From Alphaproteobacteria bacterium (GTDB taxonomy: Bacteria > Pseudomonadota > Alphaproteobacteria > Micropepsales > Micropepsaceae): a stretch of 10,826 bases of DNA. Of this stretch, positions 1 through 8,620 are shown in pieces. The stretch's first letter is position 1. The number at the start of each line of letters is the position of its first letter. The position numbers and the translations under genes were made by a program. Below the pieces are notes generated by a model. The model ran no database searches and had not been told where the DNA came from. It saw nothing but the letters and a program-made list of their open reading frames with translations. Where the stretch lies: positions 1 to 10,826 of the forward strand of contig JAPLPI010000283.1 of the NCBI GenBank assembly GCA_026400305.1, written 5' to 3'.

Positions 1-175
1 TGGATTCAATGGCGCCGTCGGCGGGCGATGGCACTTCCACCGTCACCTTGTCGGTTTCCAGTTCCAGTAGCGGCTCGTCCCGCTTCACCGTTTCGCCTTC
101 CTTCTTGAACCACTTGGAAATGGTGGCTTCGGTGACGGACTCGCCCATGGCTGGGACTTTGATTTCGACGATCAT
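1..175 (-). CDS. sucB: Dihydrolipoyl succinyltransferase (E2 of 2-oxoglutarate dehydrogenase), N-terminal part
   Basis: This is the first 58 residues of the E2 component that transfers the succinyl group from the E1 active site to CoA. The gene runs off the left edge. The visible part is a biotinyl/lipoyl attachment domain: it opens [18 protein letters not shown] and carries the lipoylation motif ETDKVTVEV, with the acceptor lysine at residue 43. The start ATG (173-175) has an AAGG ribosome-binding site about 8 nt upstream. It begins 21 nt after the sucA stop in the same direction, so the two are almost certainly co-transcribed. The peripheral-subunit-binding and catalytic domains lie outside the window. 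A pyruvate dehydrogenase E2 would have a similar lipoyl domain, but the position right after sucA and the MGESVTEAT motif favour the 2-oxoglutarate enzyme. Confidence 0.95.
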   Translation of the reverse strand, partial: MIVEIKVPAMGESVTEATISKWFKKEGETVKRDEPLLELETDKVTVEVPSPADGAIES

Positions 176-196
176 GTTTGAACCTTGAAGGTCTTG

Positions 197-3157
197 TTAG
201 AGAGAAAGTGCGTCGTTGAGGAAGGCAGCCAGTTCGGCCAGGTGCTGCTTCATCAGGCCGGCGGCGGTGGAGGCATATTCGGGACGGCCGACATAACGCG
301 GCGTTGCCTTGCCGCCCAGCTTGGTCACTGTGTCTGCGATCCGTTCTTTGACGAAGTTCCAGGCGCCCTGGTTCTTCGGCTCTTCCTGGCACCAGACCAG
401 ATCGGCCTTGGGGAAGCGGTTCAGCTCCTGGGCCAGAACATTTTCCGGGAAGGGATAGAGCTGTTCGATGCGCAGGATCTGGACGCGGTTCTCGCCGCGC
501 TTTTCGCGCTCTTCCATCAGGTCGAAATAGACCTTTCCGCTGCACAGCACCACGCGCTTGATTTCGTGGTCGGGCACCAGCTGGACGGTGGTGGCGCCCG
601 GCACGACTTCGGCCTGGTCTCGCAGCACGCGGTGGAACGAGGTGCCACTGGTCATGTCGGACAGGAAGCTGGTGCACTTCTTGTGGCGCAGCAGCGACTT
701 TGGCGTCAGCACGATCAGGGGCTTGCGGAAGCTCCGATGCATCTGGCGGCGCAGGATATGGAAATAATTGGCCGGCGTGGTCGGCACGCAGACCTGCATA
801 TTGTCCTGGGCGCAAAGCTGCAAGTAACGCTCCAGACGGGCACTGGAATGTTCCGGGCCCTGGCCTTCATAGCCGTGCGGCAGCAGCAAGGTCAGACCTG
901 ACATGCGCAGCCACTTCATTTCACCCGACGCGATGAACTGGTCCATTACGACTTGTGCGCCGTTGGCGAAATCGCCAAATTGGGCTTCCCACAACACCAG
1001 TGCCTTGGGCTCGGCGGTGGAATAGCCATATTCGAAGCCCAGCACCGCTTCTTCGGACAGAAGCGAGTCGATAATCTCGAAGCAGCCCTGGTCCTTGGAG
1101 ATGTGCTGCAGCGGGAAATAGCGTTCCTCGGTCTGCTGGTCGACTAGTGCGGCATGGCGCTGGCTGAACGTGCCGCGCTGCGAATCTTGGCCCGAAAAGC
1201 GGACATAGAAGCCGTCATCCAGCAGGGTACCCAGCGCCAGCATCTCGGCCGTGGCCCAGTCGAAGCCTTCGCCGGTCTCGAACATCTTGGCCTTTGTTTC
1301 CAGCAGGCGGGTGATGGTCTTGTGCAGGGTGAAGTTGGCGGGTGGGGTGGTCAGTGCCTTGCCGACCTTGCGCAGTTCGTCTTTGCTGACACTGGTTTCG
1401 CCGCGGCGGTCGCTGTTCTTGGGCGCTTTTTCCAGGCCCTGCCAGCGGCCATCCAGCCAGTCAGCCCGGTTTGGCAAATGTGATTTTGCGGCATTGTATT
1501 CATCGTCCAGCCGCTGGTTGAACTCGGCTTGCATGCCATCGGCCTCGGCCTGGCTCAAGGTGCCTTCTTGGACCAGCTTGTTGGTATAGAGCTGCAGGGT
1601 CGAGGCGTGATCCTTTATCACCCGGTACATCTGCGGCTGGGTGAAGCTGGGCTCGTCGCTCTCGTTATGCCCGAACCTGCGATAGCAGATCATGTCGAGC
1701 ACGACGTCTTTCTTGAACTTCTGGCGGAACTCTATGGCGATGCGGGTGGCGTGCACCACCGCTTCTGGATCATCGCCATTCACATGGAAGATCGGCGCCT
1801 GCACCATCAACGCGATGTCGGTGCAATAGGGCGAAGAGCGCAAGAACATCGGCGCGGTGGTGAAGCCGATCTGGTTGTTGATGACGAAATGCATGGTGCC
1901 GCCGGTGCGGAAACCCTTGATGCCTGACATGGCGAAACATTCGGCCACCACGCCCTGGCCGGCGAACGCTGCGTCGCCATGGATCAGGATGGGCAGCACG
2001 CTGGTGCGCGCGTCGATGTCGCGCAGCTGCCACTGCTTGGCGCGCGCCTTGCCCAGCACCACGGGATTGACGATTTCCAGGTGCGAGGGATTGGGGGTCA
2101 GCGACAGGTGGACCTTGTGGCCGTCGAACTCGCGGTCCGATGACGCGCCCAGGTGATACTTGACGTCGCCGGAGCCTTCCACGTCGGAGGGGTTGGCGCT
2201 GCCGCCCTGGAATTCATGGAACAGCTGGCGATAGGGCTTGCCCATCACATTGACCAGCACGTTCAGGCGGCCGCGATGGGCCATACCCAGCACGATCTCG
2301 GACACGCCGAGCTGGCCGCCACGCTTGATAATTTGCTCCAGCGCGGGAATGGTGGCTTCGCCGCCGTCCAGGCCGAAACGCTTGGTGCCGACGAAACGGT
2401 TGGCGGCGAACTTCTCGAAGCCTTCAGCCTCGATCAACTTGTTGAGGATGGCCTTCTTGCCTTCGGGCGTGAAGGCGATGCCTTCACCCTCGATGCGGCG
2501 CTGCAGCCAGGTCCTCTGCTCGGCATCGTTGATGTGCATGAACTCATAGCCGATGCGGCCGCAATAGGTGGCGCGCAGCTTGTCCAGCAACTGGCGCGGC
2601 GTGGCGGTCTGGAAGCCCAGGATGCCGTCGACATATACCGGCGTATCCAGCGCGGCGCCTTCAAACTTGTAGTGCTTGGGGTCCAGCGTCGCCTGTGGCG
2701 TCTTGGGGGTGATGTTCAGCGGATCGAGATCGGCTTCCAGATGGCCTATCATGCGATATGCGCGGATCATCTGGACGGCGTGAATGGAATGGGCGGCGGC
2801 TCCCGTTGTGTCGCCGGCCGGTGCAGCAGCGGCAGGCTTGGCCTTGTCGCCCTTCTTGGCGGGTGCGGCCGGGGGCTCCTGGCCGGTAAGGGCGGCGATC
2901 AGCTCGCCGGCGGCGAATTCGGGTTTGGCATCGCGCATCCAGGCCGGACCGCGGCCCAGTTGGGTGGGAGACAGGCCCTGTTCGCCGACCTGCGCGAAAT
3001 AACTCTGCCAGCTTTCGTCCACGCTGGCGGGGTTGGCCAGCCAGGCGGCGTACATCTGCTCCACAAAGGCGGCATTGGTGCCGTTGAGGAAGGACGTTGC
3101 TTCGAAGATATCGTTCGAAGCGCGGTTCAAGCGATCTGATATAGATTGTTCTGTCAT
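197..3157 (-). CDS. sucA: 2-oxoglutarate dehydrogenase E1 component
   Basis: This thiamine-diphosphate enzyme decarboxylates 2-oxoglutarate and passes the succinyl group to the lipoyl arm of SucB in the TCA cycle. The 986-residue product is within the usual length for the family. The N-terminal helix, about residues 19-56 (SFLNGTNAAFVEQMYAAW), is the segment that typically docks E1 to the complex. It is followed by an Ala/Pro/Lys-rich linker (95-120). The substrate and cofactor core includes MAHRGRLNVLVNV (292-304) and the thiamine-diphosphate motif running from GDAAF (394) to NNQIGF (427). The C-terminal half has the transketolase-type pyrimidine-binding region (LWEAQFGDFANGAQ) and HGYEGQGPEHSSARLERYLQ. 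The stop is TAA. No strong Shine-Dalgarno is visible before the ATG at 3155-3157. It lies 244 nt downstream of sucD with a hairpin between, so it may have its own promoter, but I found no convincing -35/-10 pair there. Confidence 0.97.
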   Translation of the reverse strand: MTEQSISDRLNRASNDIFEATSFLNGTNAAFVEQMYAAWLANPASVDESWQSYFAQVGEQGLSPTQLGRGPAWMRDAKPEFAAGELIAALTGQEPPAAPAKKGDKAKPAAAAPAGDTTGAAAHSIHAVQMIRAYRMIGHLEADLDPLNITPKTPQATLDPKHYKFEGAALDTPVYVDGILGFQTATPRQLLDKLRATYCGRIGYEFMHINDAEQRTWLQRRIEGEGIAFTPEGKKAILNKLIEAEGFEKFAANRFVGTKRFGLDGGEATIPALEQIIKRGGQLGVSEIVLGMAHRGRLNVLVNVMGKPYRQLFHEFQGGSANPSDVEGSGDVKYHLGASSDREFDGHKVHLSLTPNPSHLEIVNPVVLGKARAKQWQLRDIDARTSVLPILIHGDAAFAGQGVVAECFAMSGIKGFRTGGTMHFVINNQIGFTTAPMFLRSSPYCTDIALMVQAPIFHVNGDDPEAVVHATRIAIEFRQKFKKDVVLDMICYRRFGHNESDEPSFTQPQMYRVIKDHASTLQLYTNKLVQEGTLSQAEADGMQAEFNQRLDDEYNAAKSHLPNRADWLDGRWQGLEKAPKNSDRRGETSVSKDELRKVGKALTTPPANFTLHKTITRLLETKAKMFETGEGFDWATAEMLALGTLLDDGFYVRFSGQDSQRGTFSQRHAALVDQQTEERYFPLQHISKDQGCFEIIDSLLSEEAVLGFEYGYSTAEPKALVLWEAQFGDFANGAQVVMDQFIASGEMKWLRMSGLTLLLPHGYEGQGPEHSSARLERYLQLCAQDNMQVCVPTTPANYFHILRRQMHRSFRKPLIVLTPKSLLRHKKCTSFLSDMTSGTSFHRVLRDQAEVVPGATTVQLVPDHEIKRVVLCSGKVYFDLMEEREKRGENRVQILRIEQLYPFPENVLAQELNRFPKADLVWCQEEPKNQGAWNFVKERIADTVTKLGGKATPRYVGRPEYASTAAGLMKQHLAELAAFLNDALSL

Positions 3158-3340
3158 TTCAAACGCTTATGGGGCGGCTTGTTGGGCCTGTCCCCTTCCT
3201 GGTGGCGCGTCGCCTATGGCGGTGCGTGGTAACGCCTTCTACAAGCCGATTCAACGCAGAATATCATTAAGATGGGCTCAATTGTCCCTATTTGCACGGC
3301 AATTTCATGGCAACGGACACGCCAAACACGCATGCCCCCT

Positions 3341-3375
3341 GAAACGCAAACGGCCGCCCAATGATTGGGCAGCCG
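3341..3375 (-). terminator. Intrinsic terminator-like hairpin after sucD
   Basis: Read on the minus strand, the stem is CGGC, one mismatch, then a GCCCAAT/ATTGGGC palindrome (3351-3375) with a minimal loop, followed by TTTGCGTTTC. The hairpin starts 26 nt past the sucD stop. The T tract is interrupted, so termination may be only partial. It could lower sucAB transcription relative to sucCD. Confidence 0.55.
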
Positions 3376-3401
3376 CGCGACACGCATGTGACGGATAAGG
3401 G

Positions 3402-4279
3402 CTACTTGCCGTTCAGCAGGTCCATGAGTGTGGTGCCCAGGGCCGCCGGATTGGGCGAGACACGGATACCGGCCGCCTTCATCGCCTCGATCTTGCTGTC
3501 GGCGCCGCCCTTGCCACCCGAAATGATGGCGCCGGCATGGCCCATGCGGCGGCCTAGAGGCGCGGTAACGCCGGCGATGAAGCCGACCATGGGCTTCTTC
3601 ACCTTGGAGCGCTTCACGAAGTCGGCGGCGTCTTCTTCGGCGGTGCCGCCGATTTCGCCGATCATGACGATCGACTTGGTTTCCGGATCAGCCAGCAGCA
3701 TCTCGAGCACTTCAAGATGTTCGGTGCCCTTCACCGGATCGCCGCCGATGCCGATGCAGGTGGTCTGGCCCAGGCCAACGGCGGTCGTCTGCCACACTGC
3801 TTCATAGGTGAGAGTGCCCGAACGCGAGACGATGCCCACGCTGCCGCGCTTGTGGATGTGACCGGGCATGATGCCGATCTTGCATTCGCCGGGCGTGATG
3901 ACGCCGGGGCAGTTGGGCCCGATCAGCCTCGACTTTGATCCAGACAGTGCGCGCTTGACCTTGACCATGTCCAGCACAGGAATGCCTTCGGTGATGCAGA
4001 TGATCAGCGGCACTTCGGCGTCGATCGCTTCCAGGATGGCGTCGGCCGCGAAGGGCGGCGGGACGTAGATGGCGGATGCGTCGGCGCCGACCTTTTCGCG
4101 CGCCTCGCGTACTGTGTCGAACACCGGCAGGCCAAGATGGGTGCTGCCGCCCTTGCCGGGCGTGGTGCCGCCGACCATCTTGGTGCCATAGGCGATGGCC
4201 TGTTCGGAGTGGAAGGTGCCCTGGTTTCCGGTGAAGCCCTGGCAGATGACCTTAGTGTTCTTGTCGACGAGAATAGACA

Positions 4280-4280
<1 letters not shown>
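3402..4280 (-). CDS. sucD: Succinyl-CoA synthetase, alpha subunit
   Basis: The alpha subunit of succinyl-CoA synthetase carries the CoA site and the phosphorylated histidine for the step from succinyl-CoA to succinate with nucleoside triphosphate formation. The 292-residue product matches the usual length. It shows the N-terminal Rossmann CoA-binding motif [11 protein letters not shown] (15-25), CITEGIP (95-101), GPNCPG (121-126) and the active-site segment [14 protein letters not shown], with the phosphohistidine at 248. The start ATG (4278-4280) overlaps the sucC stop by one base (TAATG), which indicates translational coupling for stoichiometric subunit production. An upstream in-frame extension to 4478 exists but reads through sucC in another frame and has no family resemblance. 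The stop is TAG. Confidence 0.97.
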
Positions 4281-5449
<1,169 letters not shown>

Positions 5450-5486
5450 GGAGTTAGCCCGAAAAATGGGGTGGGTGAGCGGGCGC

Positions 5487-5514
5487 ACAATAGCAGGGGG
5501 CGGGCCATCTGCAA
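5487..5514 (-). promoter_or_regulatory. Candidate housekeeping promoter of sucC
   Basis: On the minus strand, TTGCAG (5509-5514) and TATTGT (5487-5492) are separated by 16 nt. This fits an alphaproteobacterial vegetative sigma-factor promoter. Transcription would start near 5480 and give a leader of about 30 nt before the sucC ATG. It lies downstream of the strong hairpin at 5550-5589, the arrangement expected if that hairpin insulates the suc genes from upstream transcription. This is an inference from motif spacing only. Confidence 0.5.
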
Positions 5515-5549
5515 CGCGACTAAAGGCCCGGTGCGGAACTGCCCACCAC

Positions 5550-5589
5550 AAACGAAAAGGCGCCCCACACGCGAGTGTGGGACGCCTTT
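5550..5589 (-). terminator. Strong intrinsic terminator, possibly bidirectional
   Basis: AAAGGCG and CCCACAC (5556-5570) pair with GTGTGGG and CGCCTTT (5575-5589). This makes a 14-bp stem with one C-A mismatch and a 4-nt GCGA loop of the GNRA type on the plus strand. On the minus strand the stem ends in CGCCTTTTCGTTTG, giving the usual U-rich tail. On the plus strand it ends in CGCCTTTCCTG, a weaker tail. The most likely role is to end transcripts coming from the lipoprotein and 88-residue-protein unit before the sucC promoter. Confidence 0.7.
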
Positions 5590-5826
5590 CCTGACCATCA
5601 ATGCCTGATGGCAAGGTTTTTTGAATAACTGGCTTAGTAGCCGCCGCCGCCTCCGCCGCTGAGCCTGCGGGCGCATCCCCAGGCGCCATACCTGCGCCTG
5701 GTGGTGTCACAAGAGAGTCCCGCCTTCCTCCATTTCGGATCCGGCGACCTGCTTCAGAAAATGGTTGATGTGATCGTCAGCTGGCGCGCCGCCAACAGTC
5801 AGGATTACAGCCGCTTCGTATAGCGT
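5590..5826. other. Unassigned stretch between the suc promoter region and the 88-residue gene
   Basis: I cannot call a gene here, although the stretch is not featureless. On the plus strand the frame from 5641 to the TAG at 5821-5823 is open, has no ATG near its beginning, and ends in a protein-like segment ([18 protein letters not shown], then SRFV). On the minus strand another frame ends at a TAA (5636-5638) in a Gly-rich tail, GGGGGGY, preceded by [20 protein letters not shown]; it meets a TGA upstream at 5754-5756 and has no ATG. Positions 5595-5622 form a short hairpin (CCATCA/TGATGG) with a T6 run downstream on the plus strand. Either frame may be a gene remnant; both could be chance. 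Confidence 0.35.
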
Positions 5827-6093
5827 CTAGGGACGCGGCGGCATCGTCGTGGACGTGTTCAGGTCTGGACGTTGCGCGGTGATGTCCTTGACCGGTGGGT
5901 GATCCACCGGATCGTTGCGCAAGATATCGTTATCTAGCCGCGCTGCGCTGTTCTTGCGCTGAAGATACGGAATTTCATAAGCCTCGACCTTGGCGCGATA
6001 GGCTTCGAACACCGCATTGTCCTGGGTCGTGCGATTGTCGCAGCGCTCCAACGGCAGGCCTGCCTGCTCCTGACACCACAGATCAAAATTCAT
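5827..6093 (-). CDS. Small conserved-looking protein with two cysteines, N-terminus uncertain
   Basis: The product is 88 residues if it starts at the ATG 6091-6093. The hydrophilic sequence begins MNFDLWCQEQAGLPLERC, with cysteines at 7 and 18, then a charged helical stretch (VFEAYRAKVEAYEIPYLQRK) and NDPVDHP near residues 60-66, and a Pro/Thr-rich tail. The pattern resembles small exported alphaproteobacterial proteins of unknown function, but that is from memory and unverified. No signal peptide is present, although the paired cysteines would suit an exported protein. The AAGGAG ribosome-binding motif directly abuts the ATG with no spacer, which is poor for initiation. The frame stays open upstream to a GTG at 6148-6150 inside the lipoprotein gene. 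It lies 16 nt after the OmpA-type gene's stop in the same direction. I know no function for it. The stop is TAG. Confidence 0.6.
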   Translation of the reverse strand: MNFDLWCQEQAGLPLERCDNRTTQDNAVFEAYRAKVEAYEIPYLQRKNSAARLDNDILRNDPVDHPPVKDITAQRPDLNTSTTMPPRP

Positions 6094-6109
6094 CTCCTTG
6101 ACCTGGAGA

Positions 6110-6973
6110 TTACCGTTGCGCGCTGGCATGTATGGCCGCGCGGCGCGCACCCATCTTCACCAGGGCTTCAACCACAACATTGGCGCGCTTGACCGACAGC
6201 GCCTGGTTGTAGTCCGACGAACCCGAGGTATCGGTATGGCCGACGACCGTGATGTTGGTCTGGCCGCCGGTACGGGCGGACGCGATCACGGTGTCCAGAA
6301 CCGTCAGCTGCTCGGCCTTCAGGGTCCAGGAGTCGAAGTCGAAATGGACCGTGAAGTCGCTGGTCTGGGCCGCGGGTGCCGGCGTGGGGGCAGGAACAGG
6401 CGCGGACGAAACCGGCGGCGGCGGCGGAGCAGGGCGGGCAGTGGTTTCCAGACGCACGATCGAGGAATCCAGCGCAGTCTTACAGGCCTGGCTGGCGGCG
6501 GCGGCGCTGGGCACGGTGCTGTAAAGCACCCAGCAGTCATAATCGGCCTGGGCGCGGGCGGCCTGTTCGGGGAACTGGTCCTTGCCGGCCGCGATGTCAC
6601 GCACCAGACGGGTGCGCAGAGCGGACTGGGCCGGGCCATTGGCCGCTTCCAGTTCCGGCTCGGTGCCGCCATTGGCCAGATCCGACTTGTCGGTGAAGGA
6701 CTTGGCGAGCAGGTCGCTGGAGCTTTCGCTATCCGAGAAAGGGTTCAAAGACGAAAAGAAGCCGCTGTCCTCTGCGCGTTCTGCGGGCAGGGCGGCGGCC
6801 TGGGCGGACAGATCGCCATAATCTTTTGCCAAAGCCTGGGTGAAAGGCGTGCCGGCTCCGACATCTTCGGCGTCGTCGCTGGAACAGGCGCCAAGGCCCA
6901 GGGCCAGGACGCCGGCGGCAGCAAGTATAGTCAGGCGGCGGCAATGGCTGCGAATGATGATCGGAAAGCGCAT
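6110..6973 (-). CDS. OmpA-family peptidoglycan-associated lipoprotein, C-terminal domain shortened
   Basis: This is a 287-residue outer-membrane lipoprotein expected to anchor the envelope to peptidoglycan. A signal peptide of 29 residues (positive n-region with RSHCRR, hydrophobic ILAAAGVLALGLGA) ends at a lipobox LGAC, giving lipidated Cys30. Residues 40-175 form a Ser/Ala-rich region with CWVLY and a later Cys pair (147, 164). Then comes a Pro/Ala linker (180-203) and the OmpA C-terminal domain from about 205. HFDFDSW, GHTDTSG with Asp248, and NQALSVKRANVVVEAL with Arg263 keep the residues that contact diaminopimelate. The domain stops at IHASAQR, where family members normally continue with a GVREPQNRR-type end. 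The start ATG (6971-6973) has GGAG 10 nt upstream; an in-frame extension to 7093 would place the signal peptide internally. The stop is TAA. Confidence 0.85.
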   Translation of the reverse strand: MRFPIIIRSHCRRLTILAAAGVLALGLGACSSDDAEDVGAGTPFTQALAKDYGDLSAQAAALPAERAEDSGFFSSLNPFSDSESSSDLLAKSFTDKSDLANGGTEPELEAANGPAQSALRTRLVRDIAAGKDQFPEQAARAQADYDCWVLYSTVPSAAAASQACKTALDSSIVRLETTARPAPPPPPVSSAPVPAPTPAPAAQTSDFTVHFDFDSWTLKAEQLTVLDTVIASARTGGQTNITVVGHTDTSGSSDYNQALSVKRANVVVEALVKMGARRAAIHASAQR

Positions 6974-7119
6974 ATTATTAAATCTCCACGAGGCGGCGAG
7001 TATGTCGGGCTCCAGCCCAGCTCCGTGCCGCAAAATTTTATCCACCTTTCCTATAGCGCGGAGGGCAGAAGCGAAAAAGGCCCCCTGCTTCAAAATGGTT
7101 GACCCTTTTCGGGCCCCTC

Positions 7120-7159
7120 AAAAGAGAAAAAACAGGCGTTTTTGGCCTCCTTCGGCCTG
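7120..7159 (-). terminator. Terminator-like hairpin with T tract in the divergent spacer
   Basis: On the minus strand, CAGGC (7155-7159) pairs with GCCTG (7133-7137), with an alternative inner GGCC/GGCC pairing, followed by TTTTTTCTCTTTT. It sits in the spacer (6974-7241) between the divergent lipoprotein and PilZ genes. No minus-strand gene lies just upstream, so it would either end antisense transcripts from the PilZ gene or attenuate a distal lipoprotein promoter. The rest of the spacer shows no promoter that I can call. Confidence 0.3.
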
Positions 7160-7241
7160 CCGGTAACCCCCTGTTGACCCTGGCAGGGATACAAAGGCTT
7201 GAAACATTAACAATTTGGCGGGGTCCATGCAGGGCCTGGCT

Positions 7242-7868
7242 ATGTCGTTAAAGGACGCCGAACCGGTCGTCGCCAAGGCGGGGGCCGAGCGCCGGCGCTT
7301 TCGCCGTATCCGGGTGGACCTGACCGGGCGCCTGCTCATTCCGTCCGACAGCCGCGAAGCCCGTTGTACCATTTCGGACCTGTCGCCGGGTGGCGCTGCC
7401 ATTGTGTGCAAGATCATTCCCGAAGCCGGAACCCCGGTCCTGCTCTATGCCGACAATTTCGGCCGCTTTGAAGGCAACGTCGTGCGCCGCGACGGCGATG
7501 GCTTCGGTATCGCCTTTGTCTGCACCCCGTCCAAGCGCGAACGCACCGCCGAGCAGCTGATCCTGTTCCTCAACAAAGCGCTGGTTGATGACAGTGTGCT
7601 GCGCCGCCACGACCGCTCCAACCAGAAGGGCTTCGCCAAATATACCCGCGCCGACGGCCAGATCGTGCATTGCGAAGTGATGGACATTTCGATGGGCGGC
7701 GTGTCGCTGAAGATCGACGTCAAGCCGCCGATCGGCGAGTTCGTGCTTATCGCCCAGATCGCCGGCCGGGTAGCGCGCCATCATGCCGACGGCATCGGCA
7801 TCGAATTTTTCGGCCTGGAAAAGTCCGCCGACCAATCCGTGCATCAGATCAATATCGTCCGTGGCTAG
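7242..7868 (+). CDS. Tandem PilZ-domain protein, probable c-di-GMP receptor
   Basis: A 208-residue soluble protein with two PilZ domains and no membrane segment. Domain 1 (about 15-112) has the arginine motif ERRRFRRIR (16-24) and DLSPGG (46-51). Domain 2 (about 118-200) has RRHDR (121-125) and DISMGG (148-153). Both therefore keep the RxxxR and (D/N)xSxxG signatures that bind cyclic di-GMP in characterised PilZ domains. There is no enzymatic output domain, so it probably acts by protein-protein contact or as an adaptor; the target is unknown. I chose the ATG at 7242 because AGGG lies 7 nt upstream. ATG 7227 (five more residues) and TTG 7215 are in-frame alternatives. It diverges from the lipoprotein gene and converges on the oxygenase gene 69 nt away, with no clear terminator between. 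The stop is TAG. Confidence 0.88.
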   Translation: MSLKDAEPVVAKAGAERRRFRRIRVDLTGRLLIPSDSREARCTISDLSPGGAAIVCKIIPEAGTPVLLYADNFGRFEGNVVRRDGDGFGIAFVCTPSKRERTAEQLILFLNKALVDDSVLRRHDRSNQKGFAKYTRADGQIVHCEVMDISMGGVSLKIDVKPPIGEFVLIAQIAGRVARHHADGIGIEFFGLEKSADQSVHQINIVRG

Positions 7869-7937
7869 GTGGCCGTCATCAAAGTCTTCCGGCGCGTGCG
7901 ATACCAAACTTCTGGACATGTATTTCGACGCGGCCCA

Positions 7938-8516
7938 CTAGCGAAACTCCGGCCCCACCGCCCAGGTCACCAGCGATCGGCGCACCCCAGATTCAATCGG
8001 CGTGACCTGGTGCAGCACGTTGGCCGGGAAGGTGACGATGGTGCCGCGTTCGCGCGGCGCGGTGTCGATTAGGTTGCCGGCGCGCGCCTGCAGGTCGCAG
8101 CCCTTATAGTCGTTGCCATCGCTCAGCTGCAGACTGAGAGTCAGCTTGCGTGGTTCCTGGTCGGGATCGGAGGGGTCACGGCCATAATCCTTGTGCCAGT
8201 CGAAGTGACCGCCCTCGGAGCCGCCATAAACGGCATATTGCAGCGCTGCCAGCCCCGAAAGATCGAAGCGAAAGTAGCGGGCATTCATTTCTAGAACCGC
8301 TTCTTCCATCCGTTGGTAAAGGTGTTCGATTTGCGGCGCGCGCGGCACCCAAGCGACCTTGGTGCTGCGGATATTTTCATAGCCGCGGCCTGCCGACAGC
8401 TCGGCCTTCTCCAGCACCAGCCCATCGCCCAACCGCACGAGCGCGTCCAGTTCGGAAGCACTGAACAGGCCCTGCCAGACGGCCAGAGAGCCAATTAAAT
8501 ACGGTAATCTCCCCAT
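7938..8516 (-). CDS. 2-oxoglutarate/Fe(II)-dependent oxygenase, prolyl 4-hydroxylase-like fold
   Basis: A 192-residue protein that probably couples oxidative decarboxylation of 2-oxoglutarate to hydroxylation of an unknown substrate. The metal triad is visible: HFD (His104, Asp106) in GGHFDWHKDYG and the distal His169 in FPANVLHQVTPI. Arg179 or Arg180 (GVRRSLVTWAVG) is placed to bind the 2-oxoglutarate carboxylate. RKLTLSLQLSDGNDYKGCDL matches the conserved strand-turn region of the double-stranded beta-helix, although the usual GG is GC here. The length fits stand-alone bacterial members such as the PKHD/PiuC type. The start ATG (8514-8516) has only a GGGGG tract 3 nt upstream. It is convergent with the PilZ gene and shares no obvious operon. 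Closeness to the 2-oxoglutarate dehydrogenase genes is probably coincidence. The stop is TAG. Confidence 0.9.
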   Translation of the reverse strand: MGRLPYLIGSLAVWQGLFSASELDALVRLGDGLVLEKAELSAGRGYENIRSTKVAWVPRAPQIEHLYQRMEEAVLEMNARYFRFDLSGLAALQYAVYGGSEGGHFDWHKDYGRDPSDPDQEPRKLTLSLQLSDGNDYKGCDLQARAGNLIDTAPRERGTIVTFPANVLHQVTPIESGVRRSLVTWAVGPEFR

Positions 8517-8620
8517 GCGCCCCCGAGCATCTGTCTTAATGTGCCAGCTTATGGATGTGGCGATGTCTTACGACAAATTGGGAGCGGGCGGAACGGAAAG
8601 TTTGCGCTGAATACACTTCG

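Noticed and set aside
2153..3139. A 328-codon plus-strand open frame opposite sucA
   Set aside because: It is fully antisense to a clearly recognised gene, has low-complexity Ala/Gly/Leu composition, and is of the type produced by GC-rich codon use on the opposite strand.
5641..5660. CCG-rich run considered as a tandem repeat
   Set aside because: It is only about 18 bases of imperfect triplets, too short to treat as a repeat element.
5450..5710. An 87-residue N-terminal extension of SucC
   Set aside because: Homologues start at MNIHEYQ, and the extension crosses a strong terminator and the likely promoter.
6974..7093. A 40-residue N-terminal extension of the OmpA lipoprotein
   Set aside because: It would bury the signal peptide and lipobox; the ATG at 6973 has a usable GGAG site.
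6098..7102. A 334-codon plus-strand open frame opposite the OmpA lipoprotein gene
   Set aside because: It is Arg/Gly-rich without any recognisable motif, while the minus strand has a signal peptide, lipobox and OmpA motifs.
7248..7919. A 223-codon minus-strand open frame opposite the PilZ gene
   Set aside because: The plus-strand product carries two complete PilZ signatures; the minus frame is its His/Asp-rich shadow.
7938..8516. A functional link between the 2OG-Fe(II) oxygenase and the 2-oxoglutarate dehydrogenase genes
   Set aside because: They share a metabolite but are separated by two unrelated units in different orientations, so adjacency is not evidence of a pathway.
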